Assembly: GCA_030411725.1 (NCBI GenBank)
Contig: MU839837.1
Span: forward strand, 868,001 to 932,000
DNA: 64,000 bases
From: Echria macrotheca
Lineage: Eukaryota > Ascomycota > Sordariomycetes > Sordariales > Schizotheciaceae
Direction: 5' to 3'
Below, one piece after another: positions 11,983-23,689 of this stretch. The notes beneath the pieces were generated by a model. That model was not told where the DNA came from and ran no database searches. It saw only the letters and a list, made by a program, of their open reading frames with translations. Every line of letters starts with the position of its first letter. The stretch's first letter is position 1. The position numbers and the translations under genes are program-made.

Positions 11983-12923
11983 TCTCCTTTACCGATGTCC
12001 TCTGCCTATCTCTGGTGGCCGGTGATTGTCGGAACCATATCAACTTTCAGGCTTATCTTTCCTTCTCTCAATGACACACCTACACTGTCTCCGCATTTTC
12101 AAACTGGTCTCCCCAAGGGCGCAAGCCACCCGGAGTCCCGGAATCCGGATTTCTTGGAGCGCGATAATCAATAAGTGGGATTGCTCCGATGCCGACTGGA
12201 CTCAAGAGAGCCGCTGCCGAATTCCGAGTCCCCGGCCGGTCGGCGGCCGCCCCATCACATTGATAAGCGCCATGACTGATCTCCGGTTTATCTCTGGATC
12301 GCATGCATTCCCTCGTGGGTTTGGATAGAGAAATCCAGCAGCGTGGGTTTTATTCATGTACTCCGCTTTTCCTAGGTGTGGAAACGGTTAGCGGCTCCTG
12401 CGCGATAGCTCGTCGACCTGCCCGAAGCAGCATCGGGTCGACAGCTGAACCCCGCCGTTGATGCACGACGTTGCAGATTGGCGATAAGGCTTGGGGGGAG
12501 GGCGTCTTACACACCAACTCAACATTGATAGACCTCTCTATCCACGCGACTATACGTCATTGGCAGCATTTTTCTCCATCCTTTCTGTCCGGACTCGGGA
12601 TGACTCGATGCGAAGCTGTTGGGTATCGGAGGGGTTGTTTGGTCTTCTATCCTCCAAAGGGCGTAGACTGTTGTTCTTCAGGTTGTAGATACGATATTTC
12701 TCAGCCGTCGTCGGAGATAGCATATTCCCATTTGTCAACGTCAACTCGACCGTTCGGACTGATTATGGATGCCAAGATTTGCGGTTCTGTGACACGTACT
12801 TCAGCGATGTGTTTGGCTCAACCATTTAAGTTGGTACGACCCAGCTCCTGCCTGTTGGGATATCTCGTGTTTCTGTGTCTCTTCGTACAACCTGATTGAC
12901 GTTCGCAAGGAGGAAAAAGAGAT
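11983..12923. other. Intergenic region
   Basis: 3' flank of the GMC gene and promoter of the L-amino-acid oxidase gene. I see no gene or repeat. Confidence 0.5.
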
Positions 12924-15244
12924 ATGGTTCGCTCCGCAGCCCTCGTCGCCCTCGGCGCCACGGGCGTCATCGCCGCGCAGTCCGGGTTGCCAGTGGAGAT
13001 CTCCACGCGCTCTGCGGTAACATCTCGGCTAGCCAACATCCACCTCTCGATCGAGACACCACTCGATGGCGATGTAGTGTTTACCTACGGCTCATGCGCG
13101 GCCCGCTCTCCCTCGGCAGCGCACCACGTCGTCGGACGGGCTGACGGCGCCACCAGCCACGCGAAGCGGCTCGTCTGGATCCTGCCCGAGGACACGTACT
13201 CGGGTGGGTGCATCTCGGCATGGCTGGAGGAGACGCTGGTCGGGCGGAGCCAGCCGCAGGTGCTGCAGCAGCGGCATAAACGGCGGGCGCAGAGACGGGC
13301 TGGTATTCATCTTCCTCCCTCCGTTCAAGAGCAACAACTGATAATGATAAGCCATCGAGATGGACAACTCCACGGGCATCGACCCCCTCGGCCCCTGGTT
13401 CGAGGGCGTCACACTCCTCCAGGAGAAGCCCCTCTCCTCCGTCTCTGCCGCAGAAGCAAAAGCCAAGGAAGTCGCAATCGTCGGCGCCGGCATGTCCGGC
13501 CTCATGTCCTGGCTGGTCCTGCACCAAGCCGGCCTGACGAATCTCAGCATCATCGAGGCCGGCCACCGCCTCGGCGGCCGCGTGCACACCGAGTATCTGT
13601 CCGGCGGACCGTTCGACTACTCGTACCAAGAAATGGGGCCGATGCGGTTCCCCGCGACGTACACCGACCCTACCACCAACACGACTGTGCCGATTCGTGA
13701 CCATGAGCTGGTTTTCCAGCTGGCGGCGGAGATGAACTCGCTGAATGGCGGAGATAAGAATCTGAGTGTGGATTTCATCCCGTGGATCCAGAGCAGTCGG
13801 AATGGGCTCGTGTATCGGAATGGGTTCAAGATCTCGGGGACGGGGCTGCCGCCTACGGTTGGGCAGATTGCGGCGAATGCGTCGCTCGGGGGCCCGGTGC
13901 TGCCGTTGGAGGAGTCGACGAAGGAACTGGGAGAGGCGGTGGACAAGTTCATGCCCGGTGGGAAGTTTAATGTCTTGATGGCGGAGAACATGTACAAGGC
14001 GCATAAGGAGTGGTTGGGTGAGTTTTTCTCTATTCTGCTCTCGTCTGTTGGGATTCGTCCCGCGCTTTGAGTGAGAAAGAAAGCTGTGCTAACCAACGCA
14101 GAAAACGGCCTCGACGGCCTTGGTGGCGACCACTGGTCCGAATGGGCTTTTATGGTGAATTACCTTAAGGGGAGCCTCAATGACACCGATATGGAAGGTG
14201 CCGGGGCCGGGACGTTCTGGGACAGCGTAAGCATCCTCTCACACTACCTTCCCTAGGACATACTGACCATACCTAGCTCTACGAAGGCCTCTACTTCCAA
14301 GCCTCGTCCTGGAAAACAATCGATGGCGGCCTAAACCGGCTCCCCCTGTCCTTCCACCCGCACGTCGACAACGTCACCACAATGGGCCGCAAGATCGAGC
14401 GCGTCCAGCTCTCGGACGACAAAGTCCACCTGCAATACCGCGACAACTACACCTCGCCAGACTTCCACACATCCAGCTACGACTTCGCCATCGTCTCGGT
14501 CCCCTTCTCCATCGTCCGCCAGTGGCGCATCCCCTCGTCCCTGCCGGCGACCATCAGCAACGCGATCCGCAACGTGCCCTACACGGCCGCCTGCAAGGTC
14601 GCGCTGGAATTCTCGTCACGCTTCTGGGAACACCTCCCGGCGCCCATCATCGGCGGCTGCTCCACGTCGACCGACATCCCCGGGATTGGGTCGATCTGCT
14701 ACCCCTCGTACAACATCAACGGCACCGGGCCGGCCACGATACTCGCGAGCTACATCTCGGGCGACTGGGGCGCGCGCTGGGTGTCTACTCCGGAAGCCGA
14801 GCACGTCCGGTACGTGCTGGACGCCATGGTCGAGATCCACGGCGACGATATCCGAGAAAAGTACACGGGCAAGTTTAACAGGCGGTGCTGGATGACGGAC
14901 CCGCTCGAGAGCGCGAGCTGGGCGAGTCCGACAGTGGGCCAGCATGAGCTGTATATCCCAGAGTATTTCAAGACGTATGATGGGTTGATTTTTGTCGGTG
15001 AGCATACGAGCTATACGCATGCATGGATTGCGTCGGCGCTGGATTCGGGGATCCGGGGGGCCGTGCAGCTGTTGTTGGGTAAGATTCCGTTTTTCTAGTC
15101 GTGATGGCAAAGGATGCTGACGGGGACAGAACTTGGACTGGTTGATGAGGCAAAGGACGCCGTGAACAAGTGGATGGCGAGGTGGATTGATATTGTAAGT
15201 TCTGTTGCTGTCTCTTCAAGAGAATGTGCTAACCGACGTAGTAA
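12924..15244 (+). CDS. Secreted L-amino-acid oxidase (flavin monoamine oxidase family)
   Basis: Six exons: 12924-13302, 13352-14017, 14102-14226, 14277-15078, 15130-15194 and 15242-15244, giving 679 aa, typical of fungal L-amino-acid oxidases. Residues 1-18 are a signal peptide. The FAD motif is VAIVGAGMSGL followed by SIIEAGHRLGGRVHTEY. Other family blocks are YQEMGPMRFP, TFWDSLYEGLYFQ, SYISGDWGARW and the C-terminal FAD contact HTSYTHAWIASALDSGIRGA. The enzyme should oxidatively deaminate L-amino acids outside the cell to keto acids, ammonia and H2O2, for nitrogen supply or antagonism. Oddly, the last splice joins ...WIDI directly to TAA, so the final coding exon is only the stop codon. If that 47-bp intron were retained, the protein would gain 19 residues. 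It converges on the broken acyltransferase 91 bp away. Confidence 0.9.
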
Positions 15245-15335
15245 TGAGTACATGTGAACATGAACATATACAGCGGACTAGCTATAGACACGCCAGTCAT
15301 AAACGAATGAAGGAAGCCAAATAACAAAGCATGGC

Positions 15336-16846
15336 TTACTGTCTCATTGCATCCTCGGCGTCTATGCCCCTAAACTCAAAATATCGAGTCCAATCAGGAT
15401 CCGCTAACAGCCCTTCCACCAGCTCCTTCTCAAACCCGATACTGAACTCATTCCCTTCGTCCTTGTCACCTCCGTTCCGCGGCAGATATACCACCGTCAG
15501 CCCCGCCGTGACGGTATCAAACGAGAACCGCATTGCACACGGCCTGCCGAACCCGAAATCAGCCTCGCACGGCCTTGTGTCGCGCCAGTCGGTGACAAAA
15601 TTGCTCAGGGACGGGAAGCTGTCGGTCCTAAGAAAGAGTGAGGTCTTGTCGCGGATGGGCGCTATGGCCGCCAGTGCAGCCGCGAGACTGTCCGAGGCGA
15701 CGCTGTTAGTGAGTTGGCGGATGTACCTGTTTGCAATCCAATATCAGCCTAGGAACGATGGGAGGGAGCCGAGGGAACAAACCAGGCCAATTTTTCTAGA
15801 GGCGCCGTTGAGATGACCTCCTCCACAGTCAACGGCGTGACTGCACTCTGCGTGCCTATCGCAACGTACACAACGTTCCCCTGCATCCGCTCCGGCACAG
15901 GCGGATCCAACCGTCGTCGCATGTCCACGGCCTCGCCCCACAGCAGCGTCTGTTTCGGGTCCGGTCTGAATAGACTTGCCCGATGCTTCGTGAGGATGGG
16001 CCAGATATAAGCCATGACCGCGTCGTACGTCGATATCCAGTAGCTGCCATCCCTCGGACTCGCCAACCCCTTCAACTCGGTCGCCTTGCTTTTGGGCAGG
16101 TGGAACAGCAACCACGCGCCCTCCTTGTGATCGGGGTGTCTCTCCGGCGCAACCAGTCCGTCGACCTGTAGACCAGGTGGCACGTCCACCGCCGTGACCC
16201 GGGACTTACATATCAAGCAGACACCCCTGCAGATCCCATGCCGGCAAGGATGGACTCTCACAGTTACGCCAGACGGCGGCACAGATCTCCGCGAGCTGGT
16301 GAAGCATGCCCGCCCAGCCCATGACGTCGTCCGCGTAATGGTGGTGGTGCATCTTGAACACCATGCCCCCCCTGATCAGCAACAGCTTGAATACCGCCGC
16401 GATGGGAAGAGAGGTCGGCTGCGCCGCGGGGTTCTCGCCGTATGTCATGGGCGGGACGCACCAGGTCTCCAAATCGCCAAGGGCGCGCGAGGCAAAGTGC
16501 TGATCTCGCAGGTTTTCCAGGGTGGGAAAGTTGTCGTCTGGGCCGTCGAGCCATTGTACATGGAGCGCGACGGTGCTGTCGCGCGACTTGCGGAAGAAGC
16601 GGTTGTGGCTGCTAGAGATGATGGGTAGCCGCACAGGTGGCGGCACTTGCTGAGCGTGATTTCGAGGCCGCGGTGGAGAGTGCGTACGGCGGTTGAATTG
16701 GCATCGTCGGGCAGGGCGAAGAAGAGGGCGTAGTTTGTATAGACTTGGCCGATGCAGTAGTCGAGGGTGGAGAGGGGGAATGTTTCGGAGGGCGGGTCGG
16801 TCTCCCAGCCTGCGGGGTGTAAGTTGAAGACTTGTGAGCGGGGCAT
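15336..16846 (-). pseudogene. HXXXD acyltransferase gene (trichothecene 3-O-acetyltransferase-like family) with two frame breaks
   Basis: Similarity to the fungal transferase family (BAHD-like) runs across the whole span, but in changing frames. The N-terminus (16846 to about 16630; FNLHPAGWE, STLDYCIGQVY, CRHLCG) is in one frame. The middle (about 16620-16205; RDSTVALHVQWLDG and the catalytic HHYADD) is in a second. The C-terminal part (about 16200-15783) returns to the first frame. Each switch falls inside conserved sequence with no room for a normal intron: 23-35 nt at the first site, none at the second, where a TAA interrupts. A genuine 56-bp intron (15727-15782) then leads to the last exon with DFGFG, the counterpart of the DFGWG motif, and a TAA at 15336. 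Either two indels inactivated the gene or the assembly has errors here. Function by family would be acyl-CoA-dependent O- or N-acylation. Confidence 0.7.
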
Positions 16847-17751
16847 GATGTTGGGATACGTGATGCATACCTATCGGAAGTTTGGTTGCATGGTTAGCCT
16901 CTTGCTATATACCCAATTCTAATCGCAAGCTGCTTGTGATCGACGATGCTGCTGGCAAACAGATCACGGTGGGGGTTGCCAGGAATCCTTCGATGCGACG
17001 CAGGTGCATCGTGATCTGTAATCACGTAGTCGTAGGGAATGCACTCTGTACCGATGTCCGTCTTGGCTTATGTGCTCTCACGTCTACTCGGGTATCGTAT
17101 GGGCCGTGATGGTTGGCGAGAGTGGGATGGTGTTGAGAAAGCGGAGGAGGGGTTCCGGGTGGCTTCAGCGGCCGCTCCCTATTGGCACATTTTGTGTCCG
17201 CTGTTCCCAACTGCCGGCCGGGTGCACCACCTGGCTGAGCTGCCCGTTTGTGTTCCACAGAGCGGGGCCACAGCCGTGGGGTTGCGGTCAGCCGAACTCC
17301 CAAAAGCATGAGCTAATAATCTATTCGACAACAATGCCAACCAGAAAACAGCCAAGAAGGCCTGGACCAGCCCTGTCTTAATGGCCACTCACAGCCCCCT
17401 CGCGGCTGTCTCCCGTCAGCGCACCATGTCGGGCTTAGCCAGCCGCACCGGCCGTCGGAATCACCCAGCCAGTCCCGGCCGTTGCTTACTTGTGCCTCCT
17501 GCGGCGGGGGTCGGCCCAGCCACGTCGAGCTGCTGGCCATCGGAGCCCGCAATTGGCAGAACCCAGAATTGGATTCAAGGTTCTGACTGCGCATGCCATC
17601 CCGACACTCCCAACGGCTGAGCAATCACGTCGCTGGCTTGATCCGCGGGGGAATTCCGGTCTCAACATGGCTCAAATAGCGAATGCCTCCTCTCTCTTTT
17701 TTTCTCGCCTTTTCTTGTCGGTAATCGTCAATTGAGAGACAACAAACGGCG
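16847..17751. other. Divergent upstream region
   Basis: Lies between the acyltransferase and fasciclin genes. Several short overlapping ORFs occur on both strands, with no coding evidence. No repeat recognised. Confidence 0.5.
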
Positions 17752-18914
17752 ATGCAGCTCTCATCATTAGCGACCCTCGGCCGGATAGCGGCGTTTGCGT
17801 CTCTGGCAGCTGCCGACGCGGCGTCGGACCTGTCAGCGGCGCTGTCCGGCTACCCGCAGCTCAATGACCTGCGGACACTGGTCGACCAGCTGCCCAGCGT
17901 GGTCAACACCATCATCGGCGACAGGGGCGGGGTCACGGTGCTGGCCCCCAACGACGACGCTTTTCAGACCTACGCCGTGACCAATGACGGCGTCCAGCTG
18001 TTCAACGCCTCGCGCGACTTCCTGACCAATTTATTGTCTTACCACATCCTCGCCGCCGATGTGACGTCTAGCAATTTCAGCTCCGAGAAGGGCATCACGA
18101 CGCCAACCCTGCTGCAGGGCCAGCTGTACAACAACCGCTCGGCCGGACCGGAATTCGTCCAGACGTACGGGAAAGACGCCAACGGCCAGGTGGTCTACAC
18201 GCGCCCGAGCGGCGGTCATGGGTATGTGCTGTCCGGCGGCGACGCCGACAACGTCACCCTCACGGCGCTCAATCACCAGTGGCGGAGGGGGTTCCTGCAC
18301 ATGATCGACGGCGTCTTGCCGCTTCCCAAGAACTGCACCGAGACCATGGAGGACCAGCCCCTGCTAAAAACGCTGAGCGAATCGCTCGAGGGCACCACCA
18401 TCTACGACGCCATCGACACCCTCGCCAACGTGACGTGTCTGGCGCCAACGTCGGACGCCTTTGATGCCGCGGGGAATCCGCAGTCCAAGCTGAACACGAC
18501 CGAGTACGGCTGGCTGATCCGCGAGCATGTCATTGCCCAGCCGCTGTACATCGATCGGCTGCGTGATGGACAGGTGCTGCAGTCGCTGCGGAATACGACC
18601 ATCAAGGTCAGCATGAACGCGGGGGATATTTATTTCAACAATGCCAAGGTTGTGAAGTCTAATGTCATGTGAGTTTTTTCCTTCGCTCTGTGTCTGATAT
18701 GTCACGGCTGACGTTTTCAAGCACGAATAATGGCGTTATTTACGTACTGGATAAGCTGTTGGCGGCGTCACCAACTGGCACCTCGCCCTCTTCTACCGGG
18801 ACGGCTCCGAGTAGTACGGCTACCAAGGACAGCGCTGCACACGGACGTATTGCTGTAAATCCGTCGTCGCTTGCAGCGTTAGTCGCGGGGATGCTGTTGT
18901 TGCGTTGGATTTGA
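17752..18914 (+). CDS. GPI-anchored fasciclin (FAS1) domain protein
   Basis: Two exons, 17752-18668 and 18722-18914 (53-bp intron, GTGAGT...CAAG), giving 369 aa. Residues 1-21 are a signal peptide. Two FAS1 domains follow. The first (about 25-185) has VTVLAPNDDAFQTY, LLSYHIL and the closing FLHMIDGVLPLP. The second (about 195-325) has TCLAPTSDAFDA, IREHVIAQPLY and GVIYVLDKLL. N-glycosylation sequons are frequent. A Ser/Thr-rich spacer and a C-terminal hydrophobic tail (LAALVAGMLLLRWI) indicate a GPI anchor. Family role: cell-wall or surface adhesion protein. The product is complete and of usual length. Confidence 0.88.
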
Positions 18915-19606
18915 ACTCGATTAGCAGGCGTAATGGACCTAGATTGTGAGGGGGGAAAGTAAAATCATGGCGGGATGAAATACCCCCTTGATATTAAGTT
19001 TATCGGGTCATGGGGCATGTGATTTGTATGACTGGGTAGTCGAGGCGTTTAGTAATCTTCTGGAATTGGTGATGTTTGATGATTTGGATGGGCCTGGTAC
19101 GAGTTGCACAACCTTGTTGCCAGATAACTCAAGGAAGCAATTTCAGCGGACGAGCCATGTTCAAGCAGGCGTGATTACTCTAAAACAAATATGCTACTGT
19201 GATATTTCTAGTACTGCAAAACATCGAGGCTCTCAGCGCGTCAACCGCAGCCGAATTTTGAAAGTGCACTCTCGGCACATACTAGGTATCCTCAGACACC
19301 TCACCCATCATGACACCATGGAGATAGGCGTCGCCTACAATTTCCCACAGCCCACCGCTCTTTTCATTGATGACCAAGGGCATCGCGCCACCGCGGAACA
19401 GGGCAACCTTGTTACCTGTGGCAGTCTTGTTACCTGTTCTGGCACACCCAGAAACCAGCTCCAGATATCCAATACCCGTCCGAACCAGCTTCCTGTCGAC
19501 GTTCGAATTTGACGCCGAAAAAAAAAGGCCGAGTCGTATAACGTGGACCGGATGACGCTGCCTGGTTCCCGCCCCTCCGGTCCGAGTCCGGACTCAACCT
19601 TAAGGA
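18915..19606. other. Convergent intergenic region
   Basis: 3' flanks of the fasciclin and DUF6601 genes. An open frame at 18988-19512 lacks splice or motif support, and I judge it non-coding. Confidence 0.5.
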
Positions 19607-20611
19607 CTAAACAGAACGTGAAGCCTCCTCTTCCTTCCGTCTCTGGGCATGTCGTTTCCGCGTGGCAATGGAGGCATAGATCGTGGCCACCGAGGTAATC
19701 ACGGGCACCACAAGGAACACCGCCAGAAGCGTGGCGCAGAGAATCATGGCGAATACCGAGAACCCGTATGCCGCCTGTTGAAGATCGGGATTCTGAGGGC
19801 GTGCTGACAAGGACAGATTGAAAGCCGACAGAACAATGACGATGACGCCAAATGCCGACACCGCGTTGTTGTACTGGTCCATGTAAGGCACATAGCTCTC
19901 GGTCATGGCGTGGGGGAAGCCCTGAAGGATGCTCGAGATGGAAAACTCGTAGGGCGAATACCGGTACAGCGTGTCGAGCCGATGCAGTCGCAACTCGCCA
20001 TATTGGAAGCGTGTGTCCATGGTGTTGGGGTCCTTGGGGTCGAGATTCGGGAGTATCGTGCGGGCAAATTCCGTCCAGGCTCGGTAGTCCAAGCCGGGAC
20101 TGATCAGATGAGATTCCTGTGCCACCTGGAAATCATGACCAAAGCGAATGAGACCGCAATACGAGTACAGAAGCCCGCACGCCGCTCGGTACAGCGGAGG
20201 GTCGGTGCAGATGTAGGCCTCCCAGAACTCGTAGTTGAGCAGAAAGTCCGGGAGCGGCTTGATGAAGATTCTCGACTTCGCCCAGACGAGATGGAGACCT
20301 AGTTCTTCTGCGATGACGATTTCGCGGCCCAGGAACTTCTGGTAGTACAAGGAGCGGGGAGCGCCGTGGACGGCGATTAGCCACAGTATCTTGCGGATGG
20401 CATTAAATCGAGAAAGATCGAAGAAAGCACATAGAAATCGGTCCACCTCGTCTCTGTGCTCGAGTCTGAGTGCGTGCAGTTCCCTCGATAGGGGGGATAT
20501 ATCGTTGAAGGCCGCAGGGAAGATCAGGCCCTCCCGAGAAACCAAGGAAGAAGTCGGTGGGAACGGGGGTTTGTGTACTGGCGGCACGACCTCCTTCCCG
20601 GATTTGGCCAT
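19607..20611 (-). CDS. DUF6601-type fungal membrane protein
   Basis: Single exon, 334 aa from the ATG at 20611, which has a good context (CTCCATGGCC). An in-frame ATG at 20743 would add 44 low-complexity residues. The sequence fits my recollection of the fungal DUF6601 family: AFNDISPLSRELHALRL, KFLGREIVIAEELGLHLVW, RIFIKPLPDFLLNYEFW, CGLLYSYCGLIRFGHDF and QYGELRLHRLDTLYRYS. Two or three hydrophobic helices at the C-terminus (about 235-325) end in a basic KRHAQRRKEEE tail. Its function is unknown in any fungus I know of. Family members are usually present in many divergent copies per genome. The soluble part precedes the membrane helices, so it is probably an endomembrane or plasma-membrane protein with a cytosolic head. 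Confidence 0.75.
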   Translation of the reverse strand: MAKSGKEVVPPVHKPPFPPTSSLVSREGLIFPAAFNDISPLSRELHALRLEHRDEVDRFLCAFFDLSRFNAIRKILWLIAVHGAPRSLYYQKFLGREIVIAEELGLHLVWAKSRIFIKPLPDFLLNYEFWEAYICTDPPLYRAACGLLYSYCGLIRFGHDFQVAQESHLISPGLDYRAWTEFARTILPNLDPKDPNTMDTRFQYGELRLHRLDTLYRYSPYEFSISSILQGFPHAMTESYVPYMDQYNNAVSAFGVIVIVLSAFNLSLSARPQNPDLQQAAYGFSVFAMILCATLLAVFLVVPVITSVATIYASIATRKRHAQRRKEEEASRSV

Positions 20612-21493
20612 GGAGAATATACTGGGACGATGGCTGCGCGAAAAAATTGGAGTTGTAATACGATGGGCCCTTTGAAGCTCTGTCGAAGAGTTTCGGGAAT
20701 ATCGCTGAGTCGCTTCATTACTTGAGATGTCCCGATTTATCATGGTTCATGGCACGGACTCGCGGAGCCAGTATAGCTGACCTCATTATGACTCACGGAG
20801 TTGAACCACCCAGATATCATGATTGAAGGCATCATCACGCATGCCGCAATGGCAGTCTCATCGACGTGATTCGCCAAGAAGATCGTGGTCATGCTGATGA
20901 CGGGACAAGCCGAATCTCACGGCTAAAAAGCAAATGGCAGCGTCTTCATTCCGAATTGTTGCCAGTTGGACGAGTCTGGCCACGAGCGCTTGCATTTCAC
21001 CTCACACAAGATTTGACCTGGATTTGCTTATTTGCATCGTCGATGCACGTTCCGAGCCCGCGACCTCAATGGGATCAGAGGGAAGACGGAACGAAACCGA
21101 CAGTGGTGTAATGGATAGGCACCAACATCAAATCCTTCTCGGAGATTTGACTCGGCCGGATTGAGTTGCGTTGCTACGCGTAGCCAGTTAGAACCGAGCA
21201 TTGATGTTGCAGGCGGATACAACTCTGGCCAAGGGATCATTACCGACGGCAGGGTACCAGAGTAGTAGGGGGCAGTGCTCACTTCGTATCCGACCGACGC
21301 TCAAATTTCTCGACGGTCGAAAACCTCGAAACAACACTGAAAGACGATGGCGATCCCAAATCCTCAAGTTCGAACTGGCACCGAGAAACACTGACAGCCG
21401 ATGCCGCGGAATGGTCCTACACATGTCCATTAATTGACGTCCGGGAAATTAACTCCGTTCTCGCGGCGCCGTGAGCATCGTGCCCAAGGCGCC
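20612..21493. other. Divergent upstream region with a tRNA-like fragment
   Basis: Promoter region between the DUF6601 gene and the orphan surface-protein gene. Around 21101-21175 there is a perfect A-box-like TGGTGTAATGG followed by an imperfect anticodon-arm-like hairpin, but the TTCGA T-loop is absent, so at most it is a tRNA relic. Confidence 0.4.
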
Positions 21494-23419
21494 ATGTCTC
21501 GAGCGGGAATTCGACGGCTTCTTGTCGGCGCTCTCCAAGTCGCGACATGCATCGCGTCCGCACCGTCGACTCAGACATATTCCCGCGCTGCTGTCGTCAA
21601 CCCGGACGAGCCGCCGAGGACGGGGAACTGGTCGAGCCAATCGTGCAAAGATCCCCCGGCGAACCCAAATTCTACCCTCAGCGCGACTCTGAGATGGGGC
21701 ATGCTCGACTGCGCCCACGCCTGGAACGATTCGCTTGCCGTGTGGGCGACGGATCGAGGGCGCAACCTCCCATTCACCGAGTCGATATTCAACGTGTTCC
21801 ACGGCGTAGAGATGGCGAGCTGCGGCGATCTCACGCCGCTGAGCAACTGCGAAGCTCGTCTGTTCTGCACGGGCATACCGGCAGGGGATGCCATCATGGA
21901 CTCCTTTTCCGCGATCCACTTTGTCAGTTCTGGTGTTGCTCTGACATGTTTACCTAAGAAATACGGCTAATAACCAGGCGGTGAACGAATCTAGATGTAC
22001 AAAAATTTCTACAACTTACTCTTTGATGTCGTTCACCAGTTCCAGAAGGACTTTTCCGACATCACCACTGACTTTGCCCATGCGTCGTCAAGTGGTCTGG
22101 TCGAGGCCATGAACTCCATATTCGTCGGTTTGATTCCCGTTGGCGCGTTATCAGCAGCCAGAGGCAACTTTGTAAGAGGTGAGAAAAGCGAATACCCAAG
22201 ACCCGAGTCGATGTGGATGGCAACGTCGTACTAACCACGTCCGCTATCTCAGGCATGAGAACAAGACAGTTTTACATCGAAAACGGCACCGTTTCAACAT
22301 CAGACATAGATAACGTGTTGATGCCCTTGATGACCACGATACAAGACATCGCAAAGAAAGCAAACGCCAGTGACATGTAGGATCTGTTTCCCTTGCCTGA
22401 GGTACCTTGGGCGGTACACACAACACATGCACTGACACCGCCCCTCTTTGCTCATCATCAGACACACCTGGACATTCCGAATCGACACGCCAACCTTACA
22501 AATCGACCCCTCCGAAATCCTACTCTCCTGGGCAAACATCACCGCCATAGCCGCCCACAGCCTCTTCAGCGGTTCCCCCGAAGGAATCGAACAACTAACC
22601 ACCATAATGTCCTCCGGCAGGATGTTCAACGCCGACAGGAGCAACGATAAAAACCTGATCGACACCCCTCCGCAGAACACCTTCCTCTACGATATCCGCC
22701 GCGCCTCCTTCGGCTTCGCCATCCCCGCGCTATGGTCAGCCGCCAGCACCGGCGCATTCGTAATGGACTCGGGCTTCGACTGCTCATCTAATAATAATAA
22801 CCCCCTCGTGCCCGCACACATGAGCGAACAAACGGCCGACGCAACGGGCGCGTGTATCGACAATAAGATGTACTACCTCGTGTCTCCCGACGCCGGTGGT
22901 AGTGGTACCTTTTCGCCCCCGCCGGGGCTGGATCTCCTGGCCGGGGAAGATTCCCCGGACCCGGCTGTGAAGATAAACGGGAGATTTGGCGGGGTCAACG
23001 CGAGTGATTTGATTTCAGGGTGAGATGGCACACCTACCCCACAATACACACAAACCGTGCCTCCTCGGGTGGTTTTGCTGACGAAAGTTATGTGGTGGAG
23101 CAGCTCGGTTCAGACATTTGTGAAGAACGGCAACAAAAACGGCGCCAGTCTCCCGGATATTACTGATCTGGCGGTGTTACAGGGCTTGTTGGACCAGGGC
23201 CTCGACGCGCCGGGGTATATACGTCTTCCTGTTTGCGGCCTCGACGAGGCATCGAGGAATTCGTTGGGTGGGAGGCGGTATGGGACGTATCCGTGCGACG
23301 ACGTTGCCGGGAACGGGACTGGGACCGGGACCTCGGATGCTGCGAGGAGTCTTTCGGGGCGGTGCTGGGGTTTCTGGGGGACGGCGGCGTTGGCGTTGGC
23401 TTATTGGGTTGTGCTGTGA
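21494..23419 (+). CDS. Orphan secreted, probably surface-anchored protein
   Basis: Five exons: 21494-21922, 21995-22178, 22253-22376, 22462-23019 and 23101-23419. Introns are 72, 74, 85 and 81 bp, all GT-AG and phase-consistent, giving 537 aa. Residues 1-21 look like a signal peptide (MSRAGIRRLLVGALQVATCI). Cysteines are scattered in CGDLTPLSNCEARLFC, FDCSS, GACIDN, PVCGLD and PCDDV, with many N-glycosylation sequons. The last 20 residues are hydrophobic (GFWGTAALALAYWVVL) after a Gly/Thr-rich spacer, which suggests GPI anchoring. I do not recognise the family. It resembles large secreted fungal proteins of unknown function in which a Cys-rich head is followed by helical segments. The final intron uses the second available AG (GTGGAG) because only that keeps the frame. 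Confidence 0.65.
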
Positions 23420-23689
23420 GCCACACTCGCGCTAGATTTCACCTCTTCGGACGCCTCCGCGTTTAGATGTGACGAAACAAAACGAGAGGAGTTGGTGGCA
23501 CATAGAAGGTTGCAGGTACAAATATCATGCAGGGTTAAGTCTTTTCTGCCCTGGGTGGTGATCAGTAGAGCCGCCGCTGTCTTTACTAGGTACCTATTGA
23601 TAGAACCTGGACGCCATTTCATGAATTACCGTCGGGAAGATTATCCTTAGAATGGCTACCTATCTGTTTGTATGGCGACGTCATCAACC

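Noticed and set aside
16610..16645. A tiny intron explaining the acyltransferase frame change
   Set aside because: The possible GT-AG spans are only 23 or 35 nt, below the smallest intron seen here (43 nt), and the longer one would remove conserved residues.
10043..18914. Secondary-metabolite gene cluster
   Set aside because: GMC oxidoreductase, amino-acid oxidase and acyltransferase are adjacent but there is no synthase, terpene cyclase or cluster regulator, and the acyltransferase is broken.
21101..21175. tRNA-Arg-like stretch (TGGTGTAATGG A-box and an anticodon-like hairpin)
   Set aside because: The T-loop TTCGA and the acceptor stem are absent and the anticodon arm is two bases out of register, so at most it is a relic.
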